From Flavobacteriales bacterium (GTDB taxonomy: Bacteria > Bacteroidota > Bacteroidia > Flavobacteriales > UA16), in contig JAURKF010000164.1 of assembly GCA_030831885.1 (NCBI GenBank), forward strand, positions 1 to 8,864: a DNA stretch of 8,864 bases. The letters run 5' to 3'. The notes beneath the pieces were generated by a model that had not been told where the DNA came from, made no database searches, and saw nothing but the letters and a program-made list of their open reading frames with translations. Made by a program: the position numbers and the translations under genes. Shown piece after piece: positions 1-7,428 of this stretch; within the stretch, counting starts at the first letter, position 1; each line of letters opens with the position of its first letter.

Positions 1-2175
1 CGGGCAGTTACCTGCACAGTCTGTTTGCGCGTCACCGAATGGGATACCCAAACAGTCTTCAACGGCCGGACATGTAGCAATGTTCTTGGTGAAGTTGATA
101 ATGTTATTGTTGGCATCGCGACCAAACGAAATACACACTTGAGCGTAGTTGTTATCGTAACGCAATTCATATCGACCATTCTGGTCAGGACTCTGATCCC
201 AATTTGTTCGAATAACCAAATAATATGTTCCAGCGGGTACATTGGTAACATCAATCCATTGACATGTCAGACTTGAGCTGTAGTAATCGGCGCAACCTGC
301 AGTAATACCCATATTGCCGCAGCTAAATTGGGCGGTAATTCCCGTAGGGCAAGTCAAGTCCAAAACACAAAATCCATTCTTAAATCCAATGTTGGGCATC
401 AGGTTGCCGTTCGCATCAAACAACAGATACTCTGCGTAACCGGCGTAGTGATAGTGGTTATGACAAGGATCGAAGGTGAATTGCGAATTGGAAGCGGATG
501 GTGCACCGATATAGTAATCCTGATTACCAATATTGGCTATGTAGGTGGTGAAGCGCAAAATTTGACGAGTACCGACATTGCTTTGCAAACAACCTTCATT
601 CACGAGACATGCATCTGTATTGGTTATGGTAGTTGAAGTTAGGGAGTTAAACATCTGCGACTGGTTCACTGCAAGGTCTGGTCCCAGGCCGGTGCAATTC
701 GGGTCGCCGTTGTAATAACATGTACCGGCAACACTAGCAAGTGGCTGATAGTTGCATGCGTTAATGTCCATGCACCCTGTAATCGGCCCCAAATATTCAA
801 AATTGACGTCGTAACTGCTACCTGCGCAAGCGCCTGTGCTGCCTACACGCACATAATAGGTAGTGCCGCCGTTGAGAAATGCATTGGCCTGAGCCTGAAC
901 ACCACAAAAGTCATCATTGTAGGTTAGTGTTGCTTCAACTGTATTATCAAAATTCGCCATCATGCAGTAGTCATACACCCAGATGCGCGTGTCACAAGCG
1001 GCATAACCACATGTGGAGATTTGATACTGTCCGGTTTGGGCCGGGGTGAAGACGTACCATGAATTGTCGAATGGAACTTCATTCAAACCCAACACAGCAT
1101 CGAGAGGATCATTACAACTAGTTCCTTCAGGGCAATTGATGTAGCGAATATCGCGAGATGCAAACTGAGCACCCTGTGCAACCAACACACCATTGAGGTA
1201 AACTTTGTAGTTTCCTGTGCCCGTCAAACCATTACCGGCAGAATCATAAATTTCAAATCGGTGACATGTGCTGTTAATGCAGAATGTTGCATCATTGCTC
1301 GTTCCTTGTGTAACGACTACGTTATTGTTGTCAAATATCTTCCATGTGGTTTGGGTTGGGTTTGCGTCGGGAGTAATGTCCACTGTAACTATATCGCCGG
1401 TAGTTACTAGCACATTATTATTGGTTGCTGTGTTCGAACCTATCGCATCCGATATGGTAAGCGTTGCCGAGTATGTACCCCCCGCTGGGTAGGTAACTAC
1501 CGGGTTTTGAGCAGTCGATGTGGATGGTGTACCGCCGGGAAATGACCAATTATATCCGGTAATATTTCCTGAGCTCGTGCTCGTGTATTGCACGTTCAAA
1601 CAGTTAGTGCCCGTTGGAGCATAATTGAATTGCGCTGTGAGCACGGGATAGGTGCATGTACCATTATTCTGCGTAGCACAAGCGGTATAATTAGTAGCCA
1701 TAGGATCTGTACAACCCAAAATACCGGTTGCACTCACTTGTAATGTGAAAGTACCCACCGCCGCATTGTATCCACCCGCCTGTATATAATAGGTGTTACC
1801 AACAGTCAATTGGGCGCATGTGAATGACAAATAAGAACGATACGTTCCACCATAATCGTCGTTACACCCCAACTGCGTTCCGCCGCATGCTGTATACAAA
1901 GCAATACGGGTATCCGTATTGGTTCCCAATTGTGTTTCTATTACAACAGTTCCACCGGTATAAACGAATTTATACCAAATGTCTTTGATACCCGTACTGC
2001 CGCCGCAACTTGGGTTTGCGGCATTGGTTACTGTGTTGGAATTGTTGCAACTGATGTAACCGCCATTGACGGTCATAAGAATGGCATTCGCACATACATC
2101 ATTCACGGGAGCCTGCGCCACGCCTACCATTGAGGCTAAAACACAGAACATTGTAGACAGTAAAAACTGCTTCAT
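1..2175 (-). CDS. Secreted modular protein with a lysyl oxidase-like catalytic domain (3' end beyond window)
   Basis: This minus-strand frame stays open for 725 codons from ATG 2175-2173 to the window edge, so the C-terminus is missing. Residues 1-22 form a signal peptide (MKQFLLSTMFCVLASMVGVAQA, cleavage predicted after AQA), implying export. Modules I see in order: a Cys-containing beta-sandwich-like domain (about 25-150), a GCTDPxAxNY Cys module (154-174), a PKD-type domain (about 180-262, GYNWSFPGG at 207-215), another beta module (about 263-345), a second copy of the first domain type (about 350-462), a GCMDINACNY module (467-486), and a lysyl oxidase-type domain (about 493-680). The last has CHNHYH (571-576; H572, H574, H576 as copper ligands), GFKNGFC (K599) and DYYSSSLTCQWIDV (Y632), matching the copper and lysine tyrosylquinone residues of animal lysyl oxidases. 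A further Cys module starts at about 709 (DCLGIPFGDAQTDC). Lysyl oxidases oxidatively deaminate peptidyl lysine to allysine. Activity and substrate here are inferred; the homology is strong, the biological role unknown. A type IX sorting domain may lie beyond the window. Confidence 0.87.
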   Translation of the reverse strand, partial: MKQFLLSTMFCVLASMVGVAQAPVNDVCANAILMTVNGGYISCNNSNTVTNAANPSCGGSTGIKDIWYKFVYTGGTVVIETQLGTNTDTRIALYTACGGTQLGCNDDYGGTYRSYLSFTCAQLTVGNTYYIQAGGYNAAVGTFTLQVSATGILGCTDPMATNYTACATQNNGTCTYPVLTAQFNYAPTGTNCLNVQYTSTSSGNITGYNWSFPGGTPSTSTAQNPVVTYPAGGTYSATLTISDAIGSNTATNNNVLVTTGDIVTVDITPDANPTQTTWKIFDNNNVVVTQGTSNDATFCINSTCHRFEIYDSAGNGLTGTGNYKVYLNGVLVAQGAQFASRDIRYINCPEGTSCNDPLDAVLGLNEVPFDNSWYVFTPAQTGQYQISTCGYAACDTRIWVYDYCMMANFDNTVEATLTYNDDFCGVQAQANAFLNGGTTYYVRVGSTGACAGSSYDVNFEYLGPITGCMDINACNYQPLASVAGTCYYNGDPNCTGLGPDLAVNQSQMFNSLTSTTITNTDACLVNEGCLQSNVGTRQILRFTTYIANIGNQDYYIGAPSASNSQFTFDPCHNHYHYAGYAEYLLFDANGNLMPNIGFKNGFCVLDLTCPTGITAQFSCGNMGITAGCADYYSSSLTCQWIDVTNVPAGTYYLVIRTNWDQSPDQNGRYELRYDNNYAQVCISFGRDANNNIINFTKNIATCPAVEDCLGIPFGDAQTDCAGNCP

Positions 2176-2208
2176 GTCTTCGGTAATTATTGGTTTACGG
2201 TTGGTTAA

Positions 2209-2225
2209 TTCCCTTAAAAAGGGAA
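2209..2225. repeat. Perfect 7-bp inverted repeat in the leader of the secreted-protein gene
   Basis: TTCCCTT (2209-2215) and AAGGGAA (2219-2225) are perfect inverted repeats separated by AAA. The element lies 34-50 bases upstream of the ATG at 2175 and just downstream of the candidate -7 box, so it would sit at or near the 5' end of the transcript. It could be an operator or a short 5' mRNA hairpin. It is not followed by a T-tract, so a terminator is unlikely. The symmetry is seen directly; any function is inferred. Confidence 0.45.
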
Positions 2226-2228
2226 GTC

Positions 2229-2257
2229 CAAATTAAATGATAATTGTCATCAAGCAA
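2229..2257 (-). promoter_or_regulatory. Candidate Bacteroidota-type promoter for the lysyl oxidase-like gene
   Basis: On the minus strand TTG (2257-2255) is followed after 18 bases by TTAATTTG (2236-2229). The Bacteroidota primary-sigma consensus is TTG, a spacer of about 17-23, then TAnnTTTG, so the -7 box matches with one mismatch. It is placed about 54 bases before the start codon and is the best match I found in this divergent spacer. No comparable match was found on the plus strand for polA. The call rests on a short degenerate motif. Confidence 0.4.
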
Positions 2258-2325
2258 AACTTTTCTGCCCTTCCCGAGACTTTGGCTGCATGTAACCGAA
2301 ATTCGCTGCCTAACGAATTCCGTTC

Positions 2326-5109
2326 ATGTTAACCAAAGACACCGATAAAAAACTCTTTCTGCTCGATGCGTATGCCTTAATTTTTCGGGCCTACTACGCA
2401 TTCATCAAAAATCCGCGCATCAACTCGAAGGGCTTGAACACGTCTGCTATGTTTGGCTTCACGAATGTGCTGCTCGATATATTGAAAAAGGAAAAGCCAA
2501 GCCACATGGCAGTTGTCTTCGATCCGCACGAAGAAACCATACGCGTAGAAGAATTTCCTGAATACAAAGCCAATCGCGAGGAAACCCCCGAGGACATCAA
2601 ACTGGCGTTCCCCTACATCGTGCGCATCATCGAGGCGATGAATATTCCAGTTTATCAAATCAGTAAATACGAAGCGGATGATGTGATAGGAACACTGGCG
2701 AAAAAAGCTGAGCAAGCAGGATTCATGACGTATATGATGACCAGCGACAAAGACTACGGCCAGTTGGTTTCCGACAACATCTTCATTTATAGACCCGGTC
2801 GCGGAGGCAATGAAGCCGATATTCTAGGTGTGCCGGAAGTATGCGAAAAATTTGGCATCAGCAACGTGTCGCAGGTCATCGATATTCTGGGGATGATGGG
2901 CGATGCCGTAGATAACATTCCGGGAATTCCGGGTATTGGTGAAAAAACAGCTACCAAGCTCGTGCAGGAGTTTGGATCGCTCGAAGGCCTGCTGGCCAAC
3001 ACCGATAAACTCAAGGGCAAACAAAAAGAGAATGTTGAGAACAACACCGACATAGCATTGCTCTCAAAGAAACTGGCCACCATCATTCTCGACGTGCCTG
3101 TTGAATGGGAAGAAGAACGAATGATCGTAAGAGAATTCGATAAAGACAAAATACAAGAGGTCTTTGAAGAACTCGAGTTTCGCGCATTGCTAAAGAGAAT
3201 GGTGGGCGACACCACACCTTCACCGAATGCCGTGCAAGGCGAGTTGTTCTTTACAGACGAGAAAGCCGAGGATAAAGCAGCTGCCAAAAGTTCGTTTAAA
3301 ACATTGGCGGATGTACCGCATCATTACCACCTGGTGCAAGAAGATGAGGATATTCATGCGTTGGTGGAGCGACTCAAGCGAGTAACCGCATTTTGTTTTG
3401 ATACCGAAACTACCGAGATAGAGCCCATCAATGCGTCTTTGGTGGGCGTTTCATTCTCCATTCATCCCCACGAGGCGTTCTACGTGCCGGTGCCTGGCGA
3501 CAAAGAACAAGCTATGGCATTGATGAATCGATTTGCCCCCATCTTTTTGGATGAATCGAAAGAGCTTATTGCGCAAAACTTTAAGTACGATTACAAGATG
3601 CTGCGCAAATACGGCATCGAGGTGAAGAACCGCATTTTCGATACCATGGTTGCGCACTACCTCATGAACCCCGATGGCAAGCACGGCATGGATGAGCTCA
3701 GCGAAAACTACCTTCAATACACTCCCATTTCAATCGAAACACTCATCGGTAAAAAAGGAAAAGCACAAGGATCGATGGCCGACCTTTCGCCCGAGGCAAT
3801 TAAGGACTATGCTGCTGAAGATGCAGATATTACCCTTCAACTAAAAAACACCTTCGAGCCAGAACTCAACGTCGGAAAAATCAGGTCTGTTTTTGATGAA
3901 GTGGAAATCCCACTCATCACCGTGCTCGCGGACATGGAACTCGAAGGTGTGAATGTTGACAATGCATTTTTGCGCAATTACAGCGACATTCTGCAAGCCG
4001 ACATTCTTGCTGCGGAAGAAGAAATTTGCACCCTGGCGGGAGAGAAGTTTAACATCGACTCGCCCAAACAACTCGGTGTCGTTTTATTCGAGAAAATGAA
4101 GATTACCGACCAGGTGAAGAAAACAAAAACCGGTCAGTACAGCACAGACGAAGGCACGCTTTCCAAATACGAGCACGACAATCCTATTATAGCGCGCATA
4201 CTTGATTACCGCGAATTGCGGAAGTTGAAATCAACCTATGTAGATGCCCTCCCCGAACTCATCAACGCGCATACCGGCAGGGTGCACACCAACTACGGAC
4301 AAACAGTCGCCGCCACCGGCCGACTTGCATCCAACAATCCAAACCTGCAAAATATTCCCATTCGCACGCCGCGCGGAAAAGAAATTCGCAAGGCATTCAT
4401 TCCGCGCAATGAAGAATACACCCTGCTTTCTGCCGACTACTCGCAAGTAGAGCTTCGCATCATCGCATCGCTCAGCAACGACGCAACGATGTGTGAGGCA
4501 TTCCTACATGGTGAAGACATTCACAAAGCAACAGCAGCCAAAGTATTTGGCGTGCCGCTGGAAGAAGTAACTAAGGATATGCGTTCGAAAGCGAAAGCAG
4601 TCAACTTTGGAATCATATACGGACAAGGTGCATTCGGATTAGCTCAGAACCTCGGCATTCCGCGCGGAGAAGCAAAGTCCATCATCGATGCATACTTCTC
4701 TCAATTCGCTCAGTTAAAGAGCTATCAGCATGAAACCATCGAATTTGCGCGCAAGAACGGCTACATCGAAACTATCTTGGGCCGGAGAAGATACCTGGCC
4801 GACATCAACTCGGCCAATGCCGTTGTGCGCGGTTTTGCCGAACGCAATGCCATCAATGCTCCTATCCAGGGTTCTGCGGCCGACATCATCAAGATGGCCA
4901 TGGTCAACTTGCACCATGAAATCAATAAACGCTCTATGAAATCGCGGATGATATTACAAGTGCATGATGAACTTGTATTTGATGTGCACCTAGGCGAAGT
5001 CGAAGAATTGAAGGCATTGGTTTCCGACAAAATGAGTAATGCCATTTCGATGCGTGTGCCGTTGGTGGTTGATATGAATACAGGCGCGAATTGGCTTGAA
5101 GCACATTAA
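2326..5109 (+). CDS. polA: DNA polymerase I, with 5'-3' exonuclease, proofreading exonuclease and polymerase domains
   Basis: Family A DNA polymerase acting in Okazaki fragment processing and gap-filling repair in the cytoplasm. Its 927 residues match the roughly 928 of E. coli Pol I, supporting the ATG at 2326. Residues 1-290 are the 5'-3' exonuclease/flap domain: LLDAYALIFRAYYA with D14, YEADDVIGTLA at 115-125, TSDKDYGQLV at 139-148 and the helix-hairpin-helix GDAVDNIPGIPGIGEKTA. The 3'-5' exonuclease domain (about 330-520) keeps its metal ligands: DTE (D359, E361), KYDYK (D422) and YAAEDAD (Y495, D499), so proofreading is predicted active, unlike in Taq or many Firmicutes enzymes. The polymerase domain (about 540-927) has motif A DYSQVELRI (D704), motif B with R753, K757, F761 and Y765, and motif C QVHDELVFD (H880, D881, E882). 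F761 at the dideoxy-discrimination site is the usual residue. The gene is divergent from the secreted-protein gene and ends 29 bases before the tRNA. No Shine-Dalgarno sequence precedes it. Confidence 0.98.
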   Translation: MLTKDTDKKLFLLDAYALIFRAYYAFIKNPRINSKGLNTSAMFGFTNVLLDILKKEKPSHMAVVFDPHEETIRVEEFPEYKANREETPEDIKLAFPYIVRIIEAMNIPVYQISKYEADDVIGTLAKKAEQAGFMTYMMTSDKDYGQLVSDNIFIYRPGRGGNEADILGVPEVCEKFGISNVSQVIDILGMMGDAVDNIPGIPGIGEKTATKLVQEFGSLEGLLANTDKLKGKQKENVENNTDIALLSKKLATIILDVPVEWEEERMIVREFDKDKIQEVFEELEFRALLKRMVGDTTPSPNAVQGELFFTDEKAEDKAAAKSSFKTLADVPHHYHLVQEDEDIHALVERLKRVTAFCFDTETTEIEPINASLVGVSFSIHPHEAFYVPVPGDKEQAMALMNRFAPIFLDESKELIAQNFKYDYKMLRKYGIEVKNRIFDTMVAHYLMNPDGKHGMDELSENYLQYTPISIETLIGKKGKAQGSMADLSPEAIKDYAAEDADITLQLKNTFEPELNVGKIRSVFDEVEIPLITVLADMELEGVNVDNAFLRNYSDILQADILAAEEEICTLAGEKFNIDSPKQLGVVLFEKMKITDQVKKTKTGQYSTDEGTLSKYEHDNPIIARILDYRELRKLKSTYVDALPELINAHTGRVHTNYGQTVAATGRLASNNPNLQNIPIRTPRGKEIRKAFIPRNEEYTLLSADYSQVELRIIASLSNDATMCEAFLHGEDIHKATAAKVFGVPLEEVTKDMRSKAKAVNFGIIYGQGAFGLAQNLGIPRGEAKSIIDAYFSQFAQLKSYQHETIEFARKNGYIETILGRRRYLADINSANAVVRGFAERNAINAPIQGSAADIIKMAMVNLHHEINKRSMKSRMILQVHDELVFDVHLGEVEELKALVSDKMSNAISMRVPLVVDMNTGANWLEAH

Positions 5110-5125
5110 TACGTGTGTATATTCG
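5096..5125 (+). promoter_or_regulatory. Candidate promoter for the tRNA, overlapping the 3' end of polA
   Basis: TTG at 5096-5098 is followed after 19 bases by TATATTCG at 5118-5125, one mismatch from the Bacteroidota -7 consensus TAnnTTTG. The TTG lies within the last codons of polA and the -7 box just after its stop codon. A start a few bases past the box would leave a leader of only about 9 bases before the tRNA at 5139, as is common for a tRNA with its own promoter. Co-transcription with polA is the alternative. Confidence 0.4.
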
Positions 5126-5138
5126 CACCCGAAATTTT

Positions 5139-5212
5139 GCACCCATAGCTCAGACGGTTAGAGCAACTGACTCATAATCAGTGGGTCCTTGGTTCGATCC
5201 CAAGTGGGTGCA
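5139..5212 (+). tRNA. tRNA with anticodon CAT (elongator tRNA-Met, or tRNA-Ile2 read as lysidine)
   Basis: A complete 74-base cloverleaf is visible. The acceptor stem GCACCCA (5139-5145) pairs with TGGGTGC (5205-5211), with discriminator A5212. The D stem is GCTC/GAGC, the anticodon stem ACTGA/TCAGT, the loop CTCATAA with CAT at 5173-5175, and the T arm CTTGG-TTCGATC-CCAAG. CCA is not encoded. It is not the initiator: the first pair is a proper G-C, and the anticodon stem lacks the GGG/CCC triplet. The choice between elongator Met and Ile2 is open. C4-G69 and C5-G68 resemble the tRNA-Ile2 features recognised by the lysidine synthetase TilS, but pair 29-41 is T-A rather than the C-G of E. coli Ile2. 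An automatic call would probably be tRNA-Met. Confidence 0.96.
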
Positions 5213-5220
5213 CTTCTTAG

Positions 5221-5248
5221 CAAAACTCGCCCACCGCGGCGAGTTTTG
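5221..5248 (+). terminator. Rho-independent terminator after the tRNA, possibly bidirectional
   Basis: CAAAACTCGCC (5221-5231) pairs perfectly with GGCGAGTTTTG (5238-5248) around the 6-base loop CACCGC, giving an 11-bp stem. The T-run that weakens the RNA-DNA hybrid is inside the 3' arm (TTTTG), followed by TGTTTC. It lies 9 bases after the tRNA. Because the A/T ends are symmetrical, it could also stop transcription arriving from selD on the minus strand, whose stop codon is about 90 bases away. Confidence 0.8.
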
Positions 5249-5285
5249 TGTTTCTAGGATTATACATGGCTGTCATTCTGGTATC

Positions 5286-5309
5286 AAACAACAAGTTCAT
5301 TGTTGGTTT
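5286..5309 (-). terminator. Weak hairpin downstream of selD, possible terminator
   Basis: Read on the minus strand, CAACAA and TTGTTG pair around a 5-base loop (TGAAC), with a bulged C and outer A-T pairs, and the 3' arm runs into TTTG. It lies about 30 bases after the selD stop codon, where a terminator for the selenium operon is expected. The stem is A/T-rich with few G-C pairs, so it may be ineffective, with the stronger hairpin at 5221-5248 acting instead. Confidence 0.25.
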
Positions 5310-5337
5310 TATGGACGTGTGTTATCAACCGCCTTCA

Positions 5338-6387
5338 TTACTGCACTCGAATTCGAATTGGACTTACTTCATTCATCGGCTCCATAACACCCACTCTATG
5401 AGCAAATGGACCCAAACCGAAATCGCGCATACGCGATTCCATCGCGGCACATGCATGCTCGGGCACCGCTATTAGAAGACCTCCGCTGGTTTGCGGATCA
5501 CACATCACCAGTATTTGTTGCAGACTGAGCTGTTCCATTTTCGAAGCATAGTAGGAATAATTCTTCATGGTCATATCCGGATAGATATGTGCCGATAGAT
5601 AGGAATCCAAAAATGGATAAACGGGCAATGAGGAAAAATCGATTGTCGCAGAAAGATTGCTGCCCTCGCACATCTCGAGCAAATGTCCGGCAAAACCAAA
5701 ACCGGTTACATCGGTCATGGCATGAACCTCCAGCTCCGATGCCAATGACTCCCCGATTTTATTCAACGTGCTCATGTAGCTGATACACGCATCCAAATGG
5801 GTTGAGTCAACCAGTTGCCCTCGTTTCATCGCTGCTGTTACGATGCCAACTCCCAAAGGCTTGGTCATGTATAGCACATCACCCGCGCGCGCTCCATTAT
5901 TGCGAAGCAAATTTTTTCGGGTTACTCTGCCATTCACTGCTAAGCCGAAAATGGGTTCAGCGCTCTCAATGCTATGGCCTCCGGCCAAGGGGATACCTGC
6001 TATTCTGCATATTGATCGAGCACCTTCCAGCACTTCTCTAGCCCTAGCCGGCGGAAGTTTCTCAATGGGCCAGCCTAATATGGCCAATGCCATCATGGGC
6101 GATCCGCCCATGGCATATACATCGCTCAATGAATTAGCAGCTGCAATTTTTCCAAATGCATATGCATCGTCCACCATAGGCATAAAGAAGTCGGTGGTTG
6201 CAATCAATCCTTCATCACCGCTCCATTCCATGACCGCGGCATCATCGGCTGTTTCACTTCCCACCCACAATCTGCTGTCGGGCGGAAACGCTTCGCTACA
6301 TTCAATAATATCTTTTAGAACGGAAGGTGAAATTTTACAACCACAACCTGAACCCTTACTATACTGGGTGAGTTTAATTTCTTCCAT
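5338..6387 (-). CDS. selD: Selenide, water dikinase (selenophosphate synthetase), cysteine form
   Basis: SelD converts selenide, ATP and water to monoselenophosphate, AMP and phosphate; the product is the selenium donor for 2-selenouridine in tRNA and, where present, selenocysteine. The 349 residues match the usual length of about 347. The N-terminal glycine-rich segment YSKGSGCGCKISP has C15 and K18 at the positions of the essential C17 and K20 of E. coli SelD, so this enzyme uses cysteine, not selenocysteine. Other hallmarks are SETADDAAV (D49), TTDFFMP (64-70), SLSDVYAMGG (D89), AGGHSIESAEPIFGLAV (135-151), AMTDVTGFG (D226, third metal ligand) and CDPQTSGGLL (296-305). It is the last gene of a three-gene minus-strand operon, starting 12 bases after the mnmH stop. 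ATG 6387-6385 is chosen because the protein then begins just before the conserved N-terminus. No Shine-Dalgarno sequence is seen. Confidence 0.97.
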   Translation of the reverse strand: MEEIKLTQYSKGSGCGCKISPSVLKDIIECSEAFPPDSRLWVGSETADDAAVMEWSGDEGLIATTDFFMPMVDDAYAFGKIAAANSLSDVYAMGGSPMMALAILGWPIEKLPPARAREVLEGARSICRIAGIPLAGGHSIESAEPIFGLAVNGRVTRKNLLRNNGARAGDVLYMTKPLGVGIVTAAMKRGQLVDSTHLDACISYMSTLNKIGESLASELEVHAMTDVTGFGFAGHLLEMCEGSNLSATIDFSSLPVYPFLDSYLSAHIYPDMTMKNYSYYASKMEQLSLQQILVMCDPQTSGGLLIAVPEHACAAMESRMRDFGLGPFAHRVGVMEPMNEVSPIRIRVQ

Positions 6388-6399
6388 ATAAGTCTGCGA

Positions 6400-7425
6400 T
6401 TAGGGTGCTTTAAATAGTAAAAGCTCCTTAGCTATTTCTGCTGCACTTTCTGTTGTTGCAGCGATAACTCGCTCGTGATTTCCTTGCCGCGTTTGCATAG
6501 AATGCTCGTAGTTACGATCATAGTAGTCAAGGAGTGGCAATACCCAACCCATCTTATCACCGCTTTCAAGAGCCTCGATGCTCGCCTTTACTCTATCGCC
6601 ACCCATGCGTTTGGTAATGCTTCGTGTTTTTTCCGCAAGAAGCTGATCATCAAATTGCCCATACTCTTGCAAAATCCGTTGGGCCCGCGAATGCAGGTCG
6701 CGATCAATGGTAACCAAAGGAGCAGCGATTGCTTGATTGAAAAAAATGTCCGGTATTCGCACTTTACCAATAAACCGACTTTCGTTTTCTATCCATATTC
6801 TAACGGCACCTTCGCACTTTCGTAACTCTCTTGCCAACATATTTTCAAAAGCTTCCTGGGTTGGTTGCATCGACAAACCCAATGCACCAAATGCGGATCC
6901 GCGATGATTGGCGAGCGACTCAAGATCAATAACCGCTTCCTTCTGCTTGCGCAATTCATTGAGCACTTCAGTCTTGCCGGCTCCCGTTTTGCCGGAGACG
7001 ATTATCAGCGGCCATGGATGCTGAAATTGCTTGATACACCATTGACGAAACTCTTTATAACCTCCTTCCAGCACATACACCTTCAACCCCACAGATTCCA
7101 TCAACCACGCCATGGTATTGCTTCGAATTCCTCCGCGCCAACAGTGAAGACATACTTTGCCGTCAACTGCCGACTCACGTGCTGCATGAATGTAGTCTAT
7201 GAACTTATGTCCAACCAATCTATATCCTAAACTCACCGCAGCGTCTTTTCCTTCCTGCTTGTACGTTATGCCTACTTGATGGCGCTCGTCATCGTTGAGC
7301 AAAGGCAAACTAATGGCTCCGTGCATGTGGCCCGCACTGTATTCTTTGGGGCTGCGAACATCAAATACGGGAACCCCGTTTTCTACTTTTTGAAGAAAGG
7401 TCGTTATGTCGACTGTTGTAATCAT
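6400..7425 (-). CDS. mnmH: tRNA 2-selenouridine synthase (rhodanese plus P-loop domains)
   Basis: MnmH (also SelU or YbbB) replaces sulfur by selenium at the 2-thiouridine wobble base of tRNAs for Lys, Glu and Gln, using selenophosphate; the known family also performs a geranylation step. The 341 residues are close to the roughly 360 of the E. coli protein. The N-terminal rhodanese domain (about 1-130) has FDVRSPKEYSAGHMHGA (21-37) and the active-site loop LHCWRGGIRS with C95. The C-terminal half carries Walker A SGKTGAGKT (144-152) followed by the family-specific NHRGSAFG (173-180). It lies between the AIM24-family gene (3-base gap) and selD (12-base gap) on the same strand, so all three are probably one transcript. 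Pairing with selD supports the assignment, since SelD makes its substrate. ATG 7425-7423 puts the rhodanese domain right at the N-terminus, as expected. Confidence 0.96.
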   Translation of the reverse strand: MITTVDITTFLQKVENGVPVFDVRSPKEYSAGHMHGAISLPLLNDDERHQVGITYKQEGKDAAVSLGYRLVGHKFIDYIHAARESAVDGKVCLHCWRGGIRSNTMAWLMESVGLKVYVLEGGYKEFRQWCIKQFQHPWPLIIVSGKTGAGKTEVLNELRKQKEAVIDLESLANHRGSAFGALGLSMQPTQEAFENMLARELRKCEGAVRIWIENESRFIGKVRIPDIFFNQAIAAPLVTIDRDLHSRAQRILQEYGQFDDQLLAEKTRSITKRMGGDRVKASIEALESGDKMGWVLPLLDYYDRNYEHSMQTRQGNHERVIAATTESAAEIAKELLLFKAP

Positions 7426-7428
7426 GCT

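Noticed and set aside
25..2133. Several short plus-strand open frames (25-276, 328-636, 1268-1492, 1930-2133)
   Set aside because: All lie opposite the long minus-strand secreted-protein frame, have no recognisable domains and read like antisense of Thr/Asn/Gly-rich coding sequence.
2244..2284. Plus-strand promoter for polA using TTG at 2244 and AGACTTTG at 2277
   Set aside because: The spacing of 30 bases is too long and the -7 box lacks the TA, so it does not fit the Bacteroidota consensus.
2377..5146. Open frames opposite or overlapping polA (for example 2787-3287 minus and 4244-4450 plus)
   Set aside because: polA is intact with all catalytic motifs across this span; the other frames have low-complexity composition and no recognisable family.
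5139..5212. Initiator tRNA-fMet
   Set aside because: The 1-72 pair is a matched G-C instead of the bacterial initiator mismatch, and the anticodon stem is ACTGA/TCAGT without three consecutive G-C pairs.
5843..6391. A 182-codon plus-strand frame across selD
   Set aside because: It is antisense to a clearly conserved selD and has no recognisable domain; its length is a by-product of selD codon use.
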